Shown here: in pieces, positions 46,713-58,176 of the stretch
Position numbering within the stretch: position 1 is the first letter of the stretch
Layout of the letters: every line of letters begins with the position of its first letter
Assembly: GCA_020081605.1 (NCBI GenBank)
Contig: JAHREC010000011.1
Location: forward strand, 1,302,001 to 1,366,000
DNA: 64,000 nt
Source: Albifimbria verrucaria
Lineage: Eukaryota > Ascomycota > Sordariomycetes > Hypocreales > Stachybotryaceae
Direction of reading: 5' to 3'
The notes under the pieces: generated by a model
What the model saw: the letters and a program-made list of their open reading frames with translations, nothing else
Told to the model about the DNA's origin: nothing
Database searches by the model: none
Program-made: the position numbers and the translations under genes

Positions 46713-48641
46713 ATGGATGATCTAACTCAGTCAATAGAGATGATGGCACCTTCGGCTATCTCAGAAAGAATTGTGCCATCCGGGGTTGGGAATTCCATCA
46801 TGGGTCCATTAAGCCCCAACCAGAGACACTGTGCCATCCAGACACTACTGAAATTATTGCTTCGGACCCAAATGCTCGCCCAGCAGCTTTTCGATCATTA
46901 GCTCATGAGATACTGTTTATACTGACAGCTACAATGAGTATCGCCCAACCAGGCTTTCTTCAAGGAAGTATTCTCATCATATCGCCTACCATCAAGAGCG
47001 AACTCAACATGACCACTGCCCAGTTAACATGGGTAATATCCTCTTCTTTGTAAGTGGCTCATTTATGCTCAAAGAAGGGTTCTGACACGCAAAAGATTGA
47101 CTTCGGGCTCCTTCTTACTCTTTTTGGCAAAGTCGCAGACATGTTTGGCCGTCGCAGTATAATGCTCATCAGTCTCTTCATATTTGCTATCTTCGCACTC
47201 GCGACAGGCTTCGTACGCGACGTCGTCACAATGAATGTCCTCAATGCGATCATGGGTCTGACATCTGCCTCTATCATTCCTTCGGCCCAGGGTATTTTGG
47301 GGTCCATTTATGACCGACCCTCCAAGCGCAAAAACTATGCCTTTGCCTGCTTCAGCTCCGGCAACCATCTCGGGTTTGCCTTCAGTGCTGTTTTCTCGGG
47401 TATTGCCACACACCTCTTCAACTGGTCAGCGGCATTTTGGCTCCTTGCTATAATCTACCTTGCTGTAGCTATTATTGCATGTTTTACTGTGCCCAATGAT
47501 GAAAGTGAAAAGCTTCCTCTCAACATGGCTACATTGAAGCAATTCGATTTCATCGGCGTTGTCTTGGCCGTCGGTGGTATTGGCATGTTTACCGCCGGAA
47601 TCAGGTGAGTCAGGGAGGCATAGAACGGGCTGCTCCGACGATCATGGATGAAGTGCGCCCTGTACTGACAAGGAAACCCGATTTAGTGTTGGGCCGGACG
47701 CCCCTAATGGTTGGAAGACCCCTATATCATCGCATTTATCGTAACAGGACCACTCCTCATCGCAGCCTTCGTGTGGTGGGAGACACGCTTCCAATACCCT
47801 TTGATGCCAATGAGTGTGTGGCGTGATCACGAGTTCAGTCTAGTATGCAAGACAATCTTTTCAATGAAACCACAGTTTATTTACTCATTGACCAAATCAC
47901 AGTTGATAGGCATTCTATTGCTCGGTTTCCTCTCTTTTCCCGCCTTATTCTTTTTCAGTGCTTTATACCTCCAAGACCTATTCGGGTATTCGGCACTGAT
48001 AACAGCAGTGTGTCTGTTACCCTCAGCCGTTGCAGGAGTGGTAGTCAATGTAAGCCAAGCAAATCATTCGATCTAGGCTAGTTGAAATCAATAATAACGC
48101 AGCGCCACTCTAGTTTCTTGCTGGGAAACTATTACACAAGGTTTCTAACAAGCTGTTGATGGGTGTAGGCGCAGCCGGGTTTACCATTGCTTTTCTTCTA
48201 GCAGCAGTTCAGCGATCCGGCGCTTCCTACTGGGCATTCACATTTCCTGCTTTCATAATCGTGGTTTTGGAACCGACTTCGAGTTCAACGTTGTGAATGT
48301 GAGTAAGTCATTTCATCGCACCTACCCCAGTATCTAACAAGCCATTGCTCTCTAAGATGTACGTCGTATCCTCTCTGTCCAAGTCACAACAGTCTATAGC
48401 CAGCTCTATCTTCCAGACTGCCATCAAATTAGCCACCGTTGTTGGTTTGGGTATTTGTGCGGCTATTTTCGCCAGCGTCTCGGAGCACCCAGCCACTACT
48501 GGCTACTATGCGCATGATCCCTTTGAGCCGTATGCCGCTCTTTTCTGGTTTGCCACAACAGTGAGCTTTATTAGTTTACTTCTCGTACCTTTTCTGAAGA
48601 TTAAGACGCAAGGCGTTGCACGAGAGAAGAAGGATGGATAG
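46713..48641 (+). CDS. MFS transporter, 14-TM drug:H+ antiporter (DHA2) type, six exons, four frameshifts
   Basis: 540 residues. Exons: 46713-47049, 47096-47604, 47687-47842, 47903-48049, 48114-48298 and 48357-48641. Motif A is LFGKVADMFGRR. Later blocks are GLTSASIIPSAQGILGSIY, FSSGNHLGFAFSAVFSG, WWETRF and LFFFSALYLQDLFGYSALITAV, as in the 14-helix DHA2 exporters. Breaks: near 46802-46804 (GGG), 47113-47116, 47719-47722 (CCCC) and 48264-48270; one base at each site makes every intron phase agree and gives 1623 nt. The N-terminus before the first helix is hydrophilic, about 75 residues. It would export the product of the neighbouring NRPS-like/P450 pathway or give self-protection. It acts in the plasma membrane. 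Confidence 0.87.
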
Positions 48642-49167
48642 GATGTTCAAATGCCATAAAAATAGATGGTGTACTAAGGGAGGAAAAGTGATGAGCGCTA
48701 TAGCGAAATTAGTTGACTATGACAGATATCTCTCCAGAAAATTCTTCGGGATCAGCGTCTAGCCGCTTTGCCTGTAGAGATAAATCATCAGCACAGTATT
48801 GCACAGTACCTTTTGCCTTACGTCAATGCATGAACTGGTGTGGCTGCTAAATAACAGCCACATTGGCAATGCTCAATGGAAGTGAAGGTGTTGAGGTCAT
48901 GGACTAAGATTTTTAAATATATCTTAAATGTCAAGCAAAGTTAGAGGCTTTACTTTACACCTTTTGAAATTTTGGCCTCTGCTAAACCTGCGCCAAGGTA
49001 CTATAGAATCACATCCCTGATATCATTCTGAATACAGCTTAGATCTCTCTGTATGGGAAATGAAGCTACAGGCCACATTTTGGTACACAAAACAACCATC
49101 CTGCAATAAGATTTCTTGCCTTGCTCCAACGATTGAAACAGAGTTGCGCTATCCGATCACACGCCAT
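48642..49167. other. Convergent intergenic region
   Basis: 526 bp between the MFS stop and the end of the secreted-protein gene. No gene seen. Confidence 0.4.
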
Positions 49168-49793
49168 CTAAGCTCCCGAAATTTGAACTCTGTAGTTGCC
49201 GTTACCATAGGCAGCATTCCAGCCTGCGATGCCGCAATGGCAAGGATTAGCGGAACGGCAGTTGTCGATGATCCAGTTGGCACCACGTGCCACGTTTGAA
49301 CACGCAGTTTCGGCTCTGTCAGCATTGATTGGCATACCCATGATTTTGGCTTCCCCTGCGAGACCTTCATATGGCAGTTTACTGTCAGCGTCATCTGGTT
49401 CTTGATCACGCAGGGTGTGTTCCCGAGCGAGTTGAGATAGTCGCGGCAGGCGTATGCGGCCTGAATGTGCCCCGACATGGAGATGGGGTAACACCCAGGG
49501 CTCAGTCTCTTCTCAAGGCCTGCAGGGTCTGAAGTCTGCACGCTGGAGCTCTGTCGCGGATCGGGAAGGCCATGCTTGGCACGGAAAGTAGGGTCCCAGA
49601 AGTCAGCCATGGTGATGTTAAGTTCTTCCAGAGTAGGCATGCCAGGAACAGGCTCGAAAGTGTAATCGGCGGGATCTGTCTCAAGATATTGCAGTAACGC
49701 TTCATCAGCATCTCTTGCCCAGATTCGTGCGGCGGGAGAGGCACTTGCGGTGCATAGCAGCACTGCCAAGGTGAGGGCAATTGCGCGAACCAT
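49168..49793 (-). CDS. Secreted cysteine-containing protein of unknown function, one frameshift
   Basis: 208 residues. A signal peptide (residues 1-19, ending ASAS) is followed by a propeptide-like stretch ending in a dibasic Lys-Arg (EKRLSPGCY), a possible Kex2 site, at about residue 96. The mature part has about eight Cys and ends with a Gly/Asn-rich segment (NPCHCGIAGWNAAYGNG). I do not recognise the family. A base is missing in the CCCC run (plus strand) at 49353-49356. Without it the last third reads in a frame that loses the cysteine pattern; with it the frame closes at 49168 and the Cys spacing continues. It may be an effector-like or antagonistic secreted protein; that is inference only. 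Confidence 0.65.
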
Positions 49794-52700
49794 CTTGATG
49801 GAAGGGATCAGAAGAGTTAAAAGAAGGCTGCTGAGGAGATTGTTGTAGGTGGATGAGACAAGAACTCTCTCAAACGAAGCGGAAATATGGCTTATTTTAT
49901 AGCATGATGCTGTACAGGGGCCACTACAGCTGATTGCTCAAATACGCTTCACGATCGTGAAGTGTGATCAATTGTTTGCCAGGGTAGGCTCGAAAACAGC
50001 TGGCGAAAGCTACCAAGGTCAACTGATGAAGAAAACCATACAGAAGCGCACATGTCCATGTGGAGTACTTGATTCTTAGCAGCATGCATTTCTCAGTTAC
50101 GTCCTACCTTGCTAGACATACAGTTTCATGAGGTTGAACGTAGAGTAAGGGCGGACAGGTAGGAACACGTCAAAATGCGCGCACCAATATCACCTACAAG
50201 ACTACAAGGGCAAGTCTAGACTTGCTTATACTACCATGTACCTAGCGTTCCTGCATGAGGCTATAGTAAATTCCATGGATAGTGATTGTGCTTAGCGTAA
50301 AGTGTTCGTCTGCCCTCCCGTAAGATTCGATACATACCCTACATATAGTCTGAGCCTCTATAGTGGATCCACACAAGCGAGAGGCTAGAATTCAGCAAGT
50401 GGATCAGGAAACAGTTGGGGAACATGGGGAATCTTTTCCCCATTCGTGGAGACGGTGGAAAGCAATGTGGGAGATGTCTACTTCAGTGCGCGAAGCTGCC
50501 GAATAGGTAGCGTCTCCACCACGTCTCACTCATCATTCTCGTACATACAACAGGCAATTTCCATTACATCGAGGCATGGTCCTATTCCAATTGGTCAATT
50601 CTTTGGTTCGGTACAGTTTCTGCAATTTCGCGCACTCATGAGATACACATCGTATTCAACCGAGGCCAACACCAGGCATTCCTTCATGGTCCCCACATTG
50701 GGACTTTCCTTCCGAGGATGTTGGCGATCAAGCGATCCTTCTACCAGTATGCGCTGCGCACATGGTAGGTGGTCTCGTGGTTTGCATCAGATGGCGATAC
50801 CCACTTCACCATGCTGCCTGGCACTTAACAGGGCAGCTTTGAGAGAACCCGGGCAATGATAGGCTGACACTTTGGGAGAAGCTCTATTAAAGCTCAGAAC
50901 GTATCTCTTAACAGCTGGTCCTTTTGTGGGCACCCTTGTTCTTTACACTGCACATGACTGCACCCTTGTTATCATAACTGTTATTCACCGCACAGTTGGG
51001 GATAATGGGACTACCTGTTCTCCTCGGACAGGATCTCAGACCAAATTTGTATGTATGGGATGTGGCTTTACGTCTAGTACTTGCGTGTGGGTCCTGCTCC
51101 GAACTTCCTGGCCGCCGATCTCCTTTTCTCTTCTTATCACAGAGTGAGCGTAAGCTTAAGTGTGAGGCAGTCGCTCGCGTTATTCATGAACTTCTTCTGT
51201 TCCCAGACTCTTCTGCTTCTATCACTTGTCCACTGGTGTGGATTACGTAGCTGATAATTATTTGTGGCGAGTCATACAGAAGCTATATGCTAACTCAAAT
51301 GTAGCTTGCATAATGAAGTTTCATTTTCTATTTCGAATCATGAGGCTTCTCCTGTCGCATCGAAAATCGTTGTATTGTCGATGCAGAGACTGACAAATCA
51401 CAGATCCCGGGTGAGGAAGTAGTGAAACGAGGACAAGCTCTTGCTTTTCAATTTGCACCTCAAAGGATTAAATGACCTCATTTAATACGAATTTCATATG
51501 TTGAACATACCTTGTCAACTGTGCTTGATATAAATTAATTGTACTCTGAAGAATCTGCTTCATTTCAATAGAATATCGGTTATCTTTCTTCCGGCAGGAG
51601 TGTAAACCAAGGATGACAAACAAGTTAAGTACTGGCCTAAATAGTGCGTTATTGAACCGTGGCAAAATCCGATACAGAGGCCAATAAACCACAAATAAGG
51701 GGATTACTATACTTTTAAGAGACTACTGGCTACCTACTCAGGGCTCTTGTGATTGCTGCCCAATAAACTACCGGGTGGTGGCAGATTATCTCTCACCTAG
51801 ATCATTGCGGAATTTAGCAGCGATCATCTGGTCGCTTTTGCAGTACGTCATGACATTCACTGTGAAGAACTTAAATCACTAAATGCTTAATCTGAATGAT
51901 AAATTATTATTTATTTATTATATGCTGTGGGTAGCTCTATGGCCTATATACAATACCTCAATAGTCTTACTATAAGGGAAACCGTGCCTCATAGCCGGAT
52001 AAAAACGCCAGCCTATAGTATCCCGCGCCTCCGGCCCGGCTGTACATTGGGTACGGTGTGTACCTACTGTATTAGAGTGAGAAAGTAATGTTCTGAAGGG
52101 AGTCTATAGCATATCCTTAGGATCCAGTATTATCCCAGTATGGGCCTATAATGTGGCCGTGGATAGTGCATTATCCTAACCCCAGGCTATGACTGTGCAT
52201 CCGGAACAATCCTCGCGACCTACGAATAGGCACCGTTTTTCCGGAATAGAAAAGGTCCTACGATTAGTTACACCCGCTGTGGGTGTAAATATCGGCCGAC
52301 CCCAAGACATTCCTGCCTTTTCCTCTTCTCTTTCCCTTCCAGAGGCATCCCGTTCTGGTATATCCGCCTGGGCCCGATTCGTACCTATACTATCCCCGCC
52401 AATAACCTATATTTAATACAACTACTAACTTACCTTGATAATTATTCCGTTTACCGTGATATCTCCTGCTACTACCGGTCCCGGCGCCGACGACGCATCC
52501 GGTGCGGCCCCGCCCAGTCCTTGAAGGAAGCCAAGGAAAAGGGCCCTCGCGGCCCCGGGCCCCTCGCGCCCATGATAAATTATCAATAATAGTAAACCAA
52601 AGGAAGCTCAAAATACAACGCAAGACCAATTACGGAATGTGAGACTATATTATGGCTGATACACATTCAAACTTCTACGGTATATTACATCAAACTTATG

Positions 52701-53071
52701 CCACTTACGTAGATTGCTCGGACTTGCCTAGCTCCTCTCCCTATATATCTCCTTCATGCTTCCAGGCTTCTTGGATCGCAGCCCGACACCGGTAGAATTG
52801 GTGCAAGACATCCATTGTTTGTGATTTTCCTATTGTACTAAGAAGACTTTCCTGCGCTCAACAGATTGAATCTTTCGATATCTCTCTTACAGCTTCATTC
52901 ATCTAGTGGAGGGTTATTTCCAGGTCAGAAACATTCGTAAAGTCGTTACTATACATTAAATATTTCGTAAAGAGACATTTGATTTTGCATAAAATCGGAC
53001 CAAGATTGCCAAATATTGGGAATAACTACACTGCATTCTTTGGAATATTACCTCCACTATTCGCTACGAAG
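49794..53071. other. Long gene-poor interval (3.3 kb)
   Basis: No supportable gene. A plus ORF at 50446-50859 has no family features. It contains copy A of a dispersed repeat (51612-51676), AT-rich sequence near 51880-51930, and a GC-rich patch near 52480-52570 inside AT-rich DNA that may be transposon debris. Confidence 0.4.
51612..51676. repeat. Dispersed repeat, copy A (65 bp)
   Basis: Near match in the same direction to 60789-60854, sharing tagtgcgttattgaac and gatccgataca-like blocks with about nine differences, several of them C/T or A/G transitions. Confidence 0.75.
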
Positions 53072-54975
53072 TTATGCGCTGAATTGAACCCGTACTCCTA
53101 AGCTTAATGGGTGAAGGTTCGGAATAATATAGTCACTGTCTGCGTTAACATCACGCTCTCGCTTTGTGTCAAATAGCTGCATGCTTGGACCATCCCGTGA
53201 TGCGTCAATATCGTACTTGAGAATGATAGAGGCCAGCACAAGTGCCATTTCGCATCGTGCCAGTGTCATACTTATTGGGAATCGTTTGCAATTAGCGTTA
53301 TCGGCCTCTGTATAAAATAGGTGACAAATTCTTACCCAACACAACTTCGGGTCCCACGTGAGAACCCATGAAAGTAACGCGTCAGTTTAGGATTCTTGAT
53401 CCATCGCTCTGGCTCAAAATCTTTGGCATCTTGAAAGATGTGCTCGTCTCTATGCGTTATGTATGGTGACATACTGACAACAAATCCGGACGGCACGGTA
53501 TATTTCTTTCGAAGGTTTGTGTCCTCGTAGATGATTGGTACCTCTGGTGAAACTCGCATTTGCCGTGTCAAAACACCGGGATGTACGCGCACTGCCTCCT
53601 GGATAACCGCCCCGAGGTAGGGCAAGCCCTCAAGTTGCTGAATCGAGGGCAGGCCGTCTTGGTCCAGTTCCAGCTGAGATAGCTCGGCTTTCAACTTATA
53701 AAAACCTCAGGATGTTCAAGAATCTCAAATAACGCGGCATGAAGGCTCCAAGCTATTACCATGTAAGCAAAGAAACGGTAAGGAGTTGTACACCTACCTG
53801 TTGTGCCCTCTCCTGCGATTATCACAAGCTGTGCTTCATTTGCCATACGCGTATTCGTTTTCTCTTCCGGTGGAAGCTTGCTAGTAAGTATGCCCCCAAA
53901 GATAGTATCTGTAATAGCTTGGAGATCGGAGGATCTTCGTAGTATATCAATTTGACTCATCCACCACTGCATTCAAACCAAGAAATCAGCATCTGGAATG
54001 AACACCAAGGTGCATGGTGCAACTCACATTTTGTCTATCTCTTATCTCTCTAAGAGCCGGCAACATAATTCGGAGAAGCCAGCCGGGCGAGCTCTGTATC
54101 ACGGGATATACCCAGGGAATCAAAACGCATATATGCGTGAGTAGGAGGAACTGTCGAGTGGCCTCAAAGTATGCTTGGCCGTAGTCAGGCATATCAAGGT
54201 AATTGAAAGACTTGCCAAATGCATAGTGGGTGATAATATCGCTTGTGGTGGCGTTGAAAATATTGTGAATGTTCACAACACTCTTCGTGCATGCGGATGA
54301 GTCCAATCTTACCATCATCTTTTTAATATGGGCTTTCATAGTTGGCTCAAACTTATGAACGCTGACCGTAGAGAAGAACGAGCTCAAGGCGCTGCGACGT
54401 TGCCGATGTTGTTCATGGCTGATAGTCGAAACGATGGAATGGGGCGCTACCCTTGTTAGCTTCCTATATATGAGGGGAAATACGATTGTTCCTTACTTCC
54501 AGTGATTCGTGCATACACCGGAGGCTTATCTGTCCTCCTCCCACTGACCGGATACAATGTGTCCAAGAATTCTGGGTCGGCAAAGTGCACCTCATGTGGA
54601 GTTATCCTGACGATAGGGCCATACTGTCTATGTAGCTCGGCGATATGCAAGAAATACTTGCCTCCCAACCATACTTCATAGTATCCTTCATAAAGATATG
54701 TGAGGGCTAGAGAGGTTTAGTTTTTGTCTTTACACCAGCTAGCAGCCCCTTACCGGCCAATTTTGGTCCAGGAACACTCGAAATGGGCGAGAAGAAAACT
54801 TCAATAGTTATTAGTTATAAGCGGAGCAAAATGAGTTCAAGCGTTATAGACCTCGATGTATGCCAACGCACGCCAAGCATATCAAGACTAGTGATACCGA
54901 CAGGCTCAAGAATTGCACAAGACCGTTGCATAGATCCGACAAAAAGCCGAATGTCCCGTAAATGAGTCCTGCCAT
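53072..54975 (-). CDS. Cytochrome P450 monooxygenase, seven exons, two frameshifts
   Basis: 529 residues. Exons (minus): 54975-54852, 54798-54754, 54706-54497, 54451-54028, 53966-53798, 53752-53336 and 53270-53072. An N-terminal hydrophobic anchor precedes SPISSVPGPKLAG. Signature motifs are the I-helix AGEGTT, K-helix EAVR, FEPERW and the heme loop FSRGTRSCVG followed by MTLARCEM. The pattern resembles fungal CYP58-type (trichodiene-oxygenase-like) P450s. Frame breaks: the AAAAA run (plus strand) at 53700-53704, and one base near 54450 just after a splice acceptor (an alternative acceptor is possible). With both restored the length is 1590 nt. It lies between the MFS exporter and the stand-alone reductase, so it probably oxidises an intermediate of that cluster at the ER. 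Confidence 0.87.
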
Positions 54976-55794
54976 GATGTGGAGCTAAGCGAAAGCAACT
55001 GAAGTAGCGAAAGGCCACCTGTCGTTGTATGCTCCTCTAGTATGAGAGAAGCTATTTATGGGGTGGGCAGCGTTAGATTGGGCCCTCTTACGGAATGCCA
55101 ATGGCTTTTCATATGCTCTAACTTAACATTGTATTGCCTCGGGGTGTATACCTTATCAGGAAGCAGGAAAGGATGTAAGATAATTAACTGGGTACTTCCT
55201 AATCACGCCGTCATGGAGACAGAGATGGGATGTCGGCACCTTGAAACATATGAAGATGGAGAGGAACCAGTCATAAAGCATAGGCAGCTCATGATGCAAA
55301 TACAAGAATGGAAGCAGGACCAGATATAGAGATACCTAATCATAGCAGTAACAGACAGCTTGTCACCTTGAGGAGTATAATACTGTGACGATATCTGGAT
55401 CAGCATTGAGTTTATGTGAGCTCATTGCAACCTCCTCAAGGTTGGTGTATGCGATTGCATCTATTGCCGAATAGAACCGAAATTGTGAAATCACCGCAAG
55501 CCCCCATCATTTTAGGACACCGAATGCAACACAGTGACCCACGCAGATCATATCTTGATGTCATAAACTTACCCGAACAGGATCCATTAGGTAGGAGGTA
55601 GGCATCAATGTTACATTTGCATGGATCTTTGCCTGATTGCATCCAGACTCAGGCTTTCCTTCGGCATATTCTCAGCCCGAACATACAATTGCCTCATTGT
55701 GTGCTATTGGCACATGAGTATAGAGCCATCCACCTCTCTATATTACCTTGTCAGCTTTATTGGTATACTGAATCAAAAACTATATGCTCTCGCA
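54976..55794. promoter_or_regulatory. Divergent region between P450 and reductase genes
   Basis: 819 bp between opposed starts, likely a shared promoter. The short ORFs here have no family content. Confidence 0.35.
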
Positions 55795-57147
55795 ATGTCT
55801 TCAAGCCACTATACTACAATTGTTCGTTTTTATGACGGTCAACATGTGTTTTGCACAGGCGCCACAGGCATGTTCGGCACTGTTTTTATAACTAGACTGG
55901 TGCTCTCTACAACCGTTTCTTGTGTTTATGCCCTTGTAAGGGGTGGTGAAGAGTAGGTCTCAGTAACGTCGTACATGGAGCATGTCTGATACACTATAGG
56001 CGTCTTTGGAAGGTATGGAGCTCGAATTTACCAAAATCCGTCGTCCAAGCCTTGCGCGACTCTGGCAGCATAGTTGTCTTTGATGGAGACATTACCCTTC
56101 CAAACTGCGGATTGAAGGACAATGACTTACTCACCCTGCGTGATAAAGCCACCATATTCATCCACGCTGCGTCGACAATCAACCTTACTTGGCCATTGGC
56201 TAAAGTCGCACCATCGATTATATATGGATCATTGAACGTCATGAGACTCGCCTTGTGCTGTCCAAAACTCATCAAGTTTACTTATATATCCACCGTTTAT
56301 TCCAGTACGTTCTTGCTTAGAGATGAAAACGGCTCACTTACCGGCGCCAATGCACTCGTCTCTGAGGACATCCATGCAGTACCTGGTACGACAGCCTCGC
56401 CGAGCCAGCTCCTTGAAGAGTTTCAAGTTTGTGGCTCTACATCTGAGTGCAAAAAGTCCAGTTTTATAATGCTTACAGTTACGCAAAAAGTTTGACTGAA
56501 CGTCTACTCTGGAATGAGTTTGAGCACAAAAACATAGCTGACAAACTTATACTCTTTCGTCCATCTTCAGTGGGGCCTGCAGAGGAATTCCCATTTCCGT
56601 TCTTCGAGCTTCCTGGCTCTTGTCCAGTTACAACTTTCTATGCCGAAGCCCTCACCTTACCCTCCCTAGATCTGGGGTTTTCTTCATTTTTGCCAGATCC
56701 AACGAGGTCGACTTACATCGAAATCCCGATTGACATCGCAGTTAATCGTTTGATAGCCCATGTGGCCTATGGTACGCAAGGTTGTGTACATTGTGTTCCC
56801 AGAGATGGTCAAGGCCAATCCGTCACAGAAACATGGGACCGAGTCAGCCAGCTGCGGCCAGCTTGGTTGAATCCCCAAGAATTGTCTGGCTGGCGGAGCA
56901 TTGGAAAGCCGATGCTGTTTGCCCCTTAGGTAAAGTATACAGTCTCTGTGGAACGGCGTTTACGTTTGAAGAGACGAAGTCGAAGCAAGTTTGGGAAAAA
57001 ATGAGCGACCTTGAAAGATCTGCCTGGCCATTCTGGGGATTTCATCGTGATGAGGAGCCTCGCTATTTTGAGGGGCGGAAGCACGCTATTGAAGCCATGG
57101 CAGCTAAAAGAATAACTCCTGTCTTAGTTAAAGGGTTCCGTCTTTGA
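55795..57147 (+). CDS. Stand-alone acyl/thioester reductase (male-sterility, NAD-binding-4 type), two exons, two frameshifts
   Basis: 435 residues. Exons: 55795-55952 and 56000-57147 (47-nt intron). The Rossmann motif TGATGMFG lies at about residues 21-28. FDGDIT, FIHAAS, TYISTVYSS and the catalytic Tyr/Lys pair in AYSYAKSLTERLL follow, with FRPSSVGPA after. This is the fatty-acyl-CoA-reductase / thioester-reductase family, here without carrier or adenylation domains. Breaks: AAAAA at 56451-56455 and CCCC at 56873-56876; both need one base and the sum is then 1308 nt. It would reduce an acyl-CoA or carrier-bound acyl group with NADPH. Together with the A-T-R protein it makes a second reductive step in the same cluster. 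Confidence 0.83.
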
Positions 57148-57620
57148 GTTTTAAATCTCATGAATGGCGGTTGCTATAGCGGAGTGATGAGAAGCTAGGG
57201 GTGAGATCAGAGTGTATCAATCTCGAGGAGCCCTCGAAGCTGGATAGCAGCGACCTCTGAAATATAAAGCTAATATACATGCAGCACATACCGGACTATC
57301 CTACAGCATGGTCATACCACCCGTAGCCGGGCCTGAAATCACCACCAGAGAATACTTGCAAGAGACGTGGGCAACGGATAGTAAGGAATCGCTAAAGATC
57401 GAAAATTTCTGTACTTGAAAGCAATCTTATGCATTTAAACGCACTTCTGAGGCCAAAAAGAAGAATAAAAAGGGAAGTTGTTCCCGATAAAATATGAAGT
57501 GTACACTAATAATAACCGAGCCCTCCGAAGTCAGCCGTCTCGGTACGTTTAGAAGTAACAGATCCCACCAGATACAATCTCCCACATGAACCGCACTGAA
57601 CAGCCCTTACCAAATTATAT
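57148..57620. other. Convergent intergenic region
   Basis: 473 bp between the reductase stop and the cupin stop. No gene seen. Confidence 0.4.
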
Positions 57621-58176
57621 TCAGAACCAGAGAGAATCGTTTGGCTCAACACCCTCCTTTGCGCAATGGTCATAGTACATTTTTGCAAAGGCAAAGAGGT
57701 CTACTGCCTCATTGACAGCACCATCTTCATTCAGGAATTCGAGACTCCCATTTGCGGTGAAGACAACTTCTGTTCCAGCTTTCAGATGCATCGCGTGAAC
57801 TGTACCTCCGTTCTCTACAGCAAAGTCTCCCGGACCCGCAGACCAATCATAGCTTTGGAGGAATTAGGATACCTTATTATTCAGGGCTGATAGGTATAAC
57901 ACTCAACTCGTCGAACTTCCAGATACCCTTAATAGTCACAGCAGTTGCAACACCCTTATGTCTGTGAGTGGGAAGAGTGGCATCCTCGGTACAGCGAAGT
58001 GCAACGGTAAGTGTGCCCGTTCTGGCATCGAAACGTAGAGGCTTTGCTTCAATGCCACCTACCCAAGCATGCCACAAGGTGTGCTGCTCGCTGCTGACAA
58101 AGGCGGGTGGCTGTCGATACTTGAGAGCGAACTCAACTTCATCGCGAGCCTTGCCGGGTGCAACTCTGTGAGCCAT
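57621..58176 (-). CDS. Cupin dioxygenase (2,4'-dihydroxyacetophenone-dioxygenase-like), one intron, intact
   Basis: 166 residues. Exons: 58176-57908 and 57852-57621; the 55-nt intron starts GTTGAG and ends CCAAAG, joining GIWKFDD to YDWSAGPGDF. The cupin motifs are visible: THRHKG (two His ligands), then the second motif with NGGTVHAMHL (His). FHVTG-like FTANGSLEFL and the tail resemble ring-/carbon-carbon-cleaving cupins of the dihydroxyacetophenone dioxygenase group (ChrR-like). The start at 58176 (MAHRVAP) is chosen because upstream in-frame Met residues lie in non-homologous sequence. It probably binds Fe(II) and oxidises or rearranges an aromatic or polyketone intermediate. It is at the right edge of the metabolite cluster. 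A longer plus-strand ORF over exon 2 (57666-57890) is a shadow. Confidence 0.78.

Noticed and set aside
50446..50859. 137-codon plus-strand ORF in the gene-poor interval
   Set aside because: No motif, no plausible exon partner, and biased composition.
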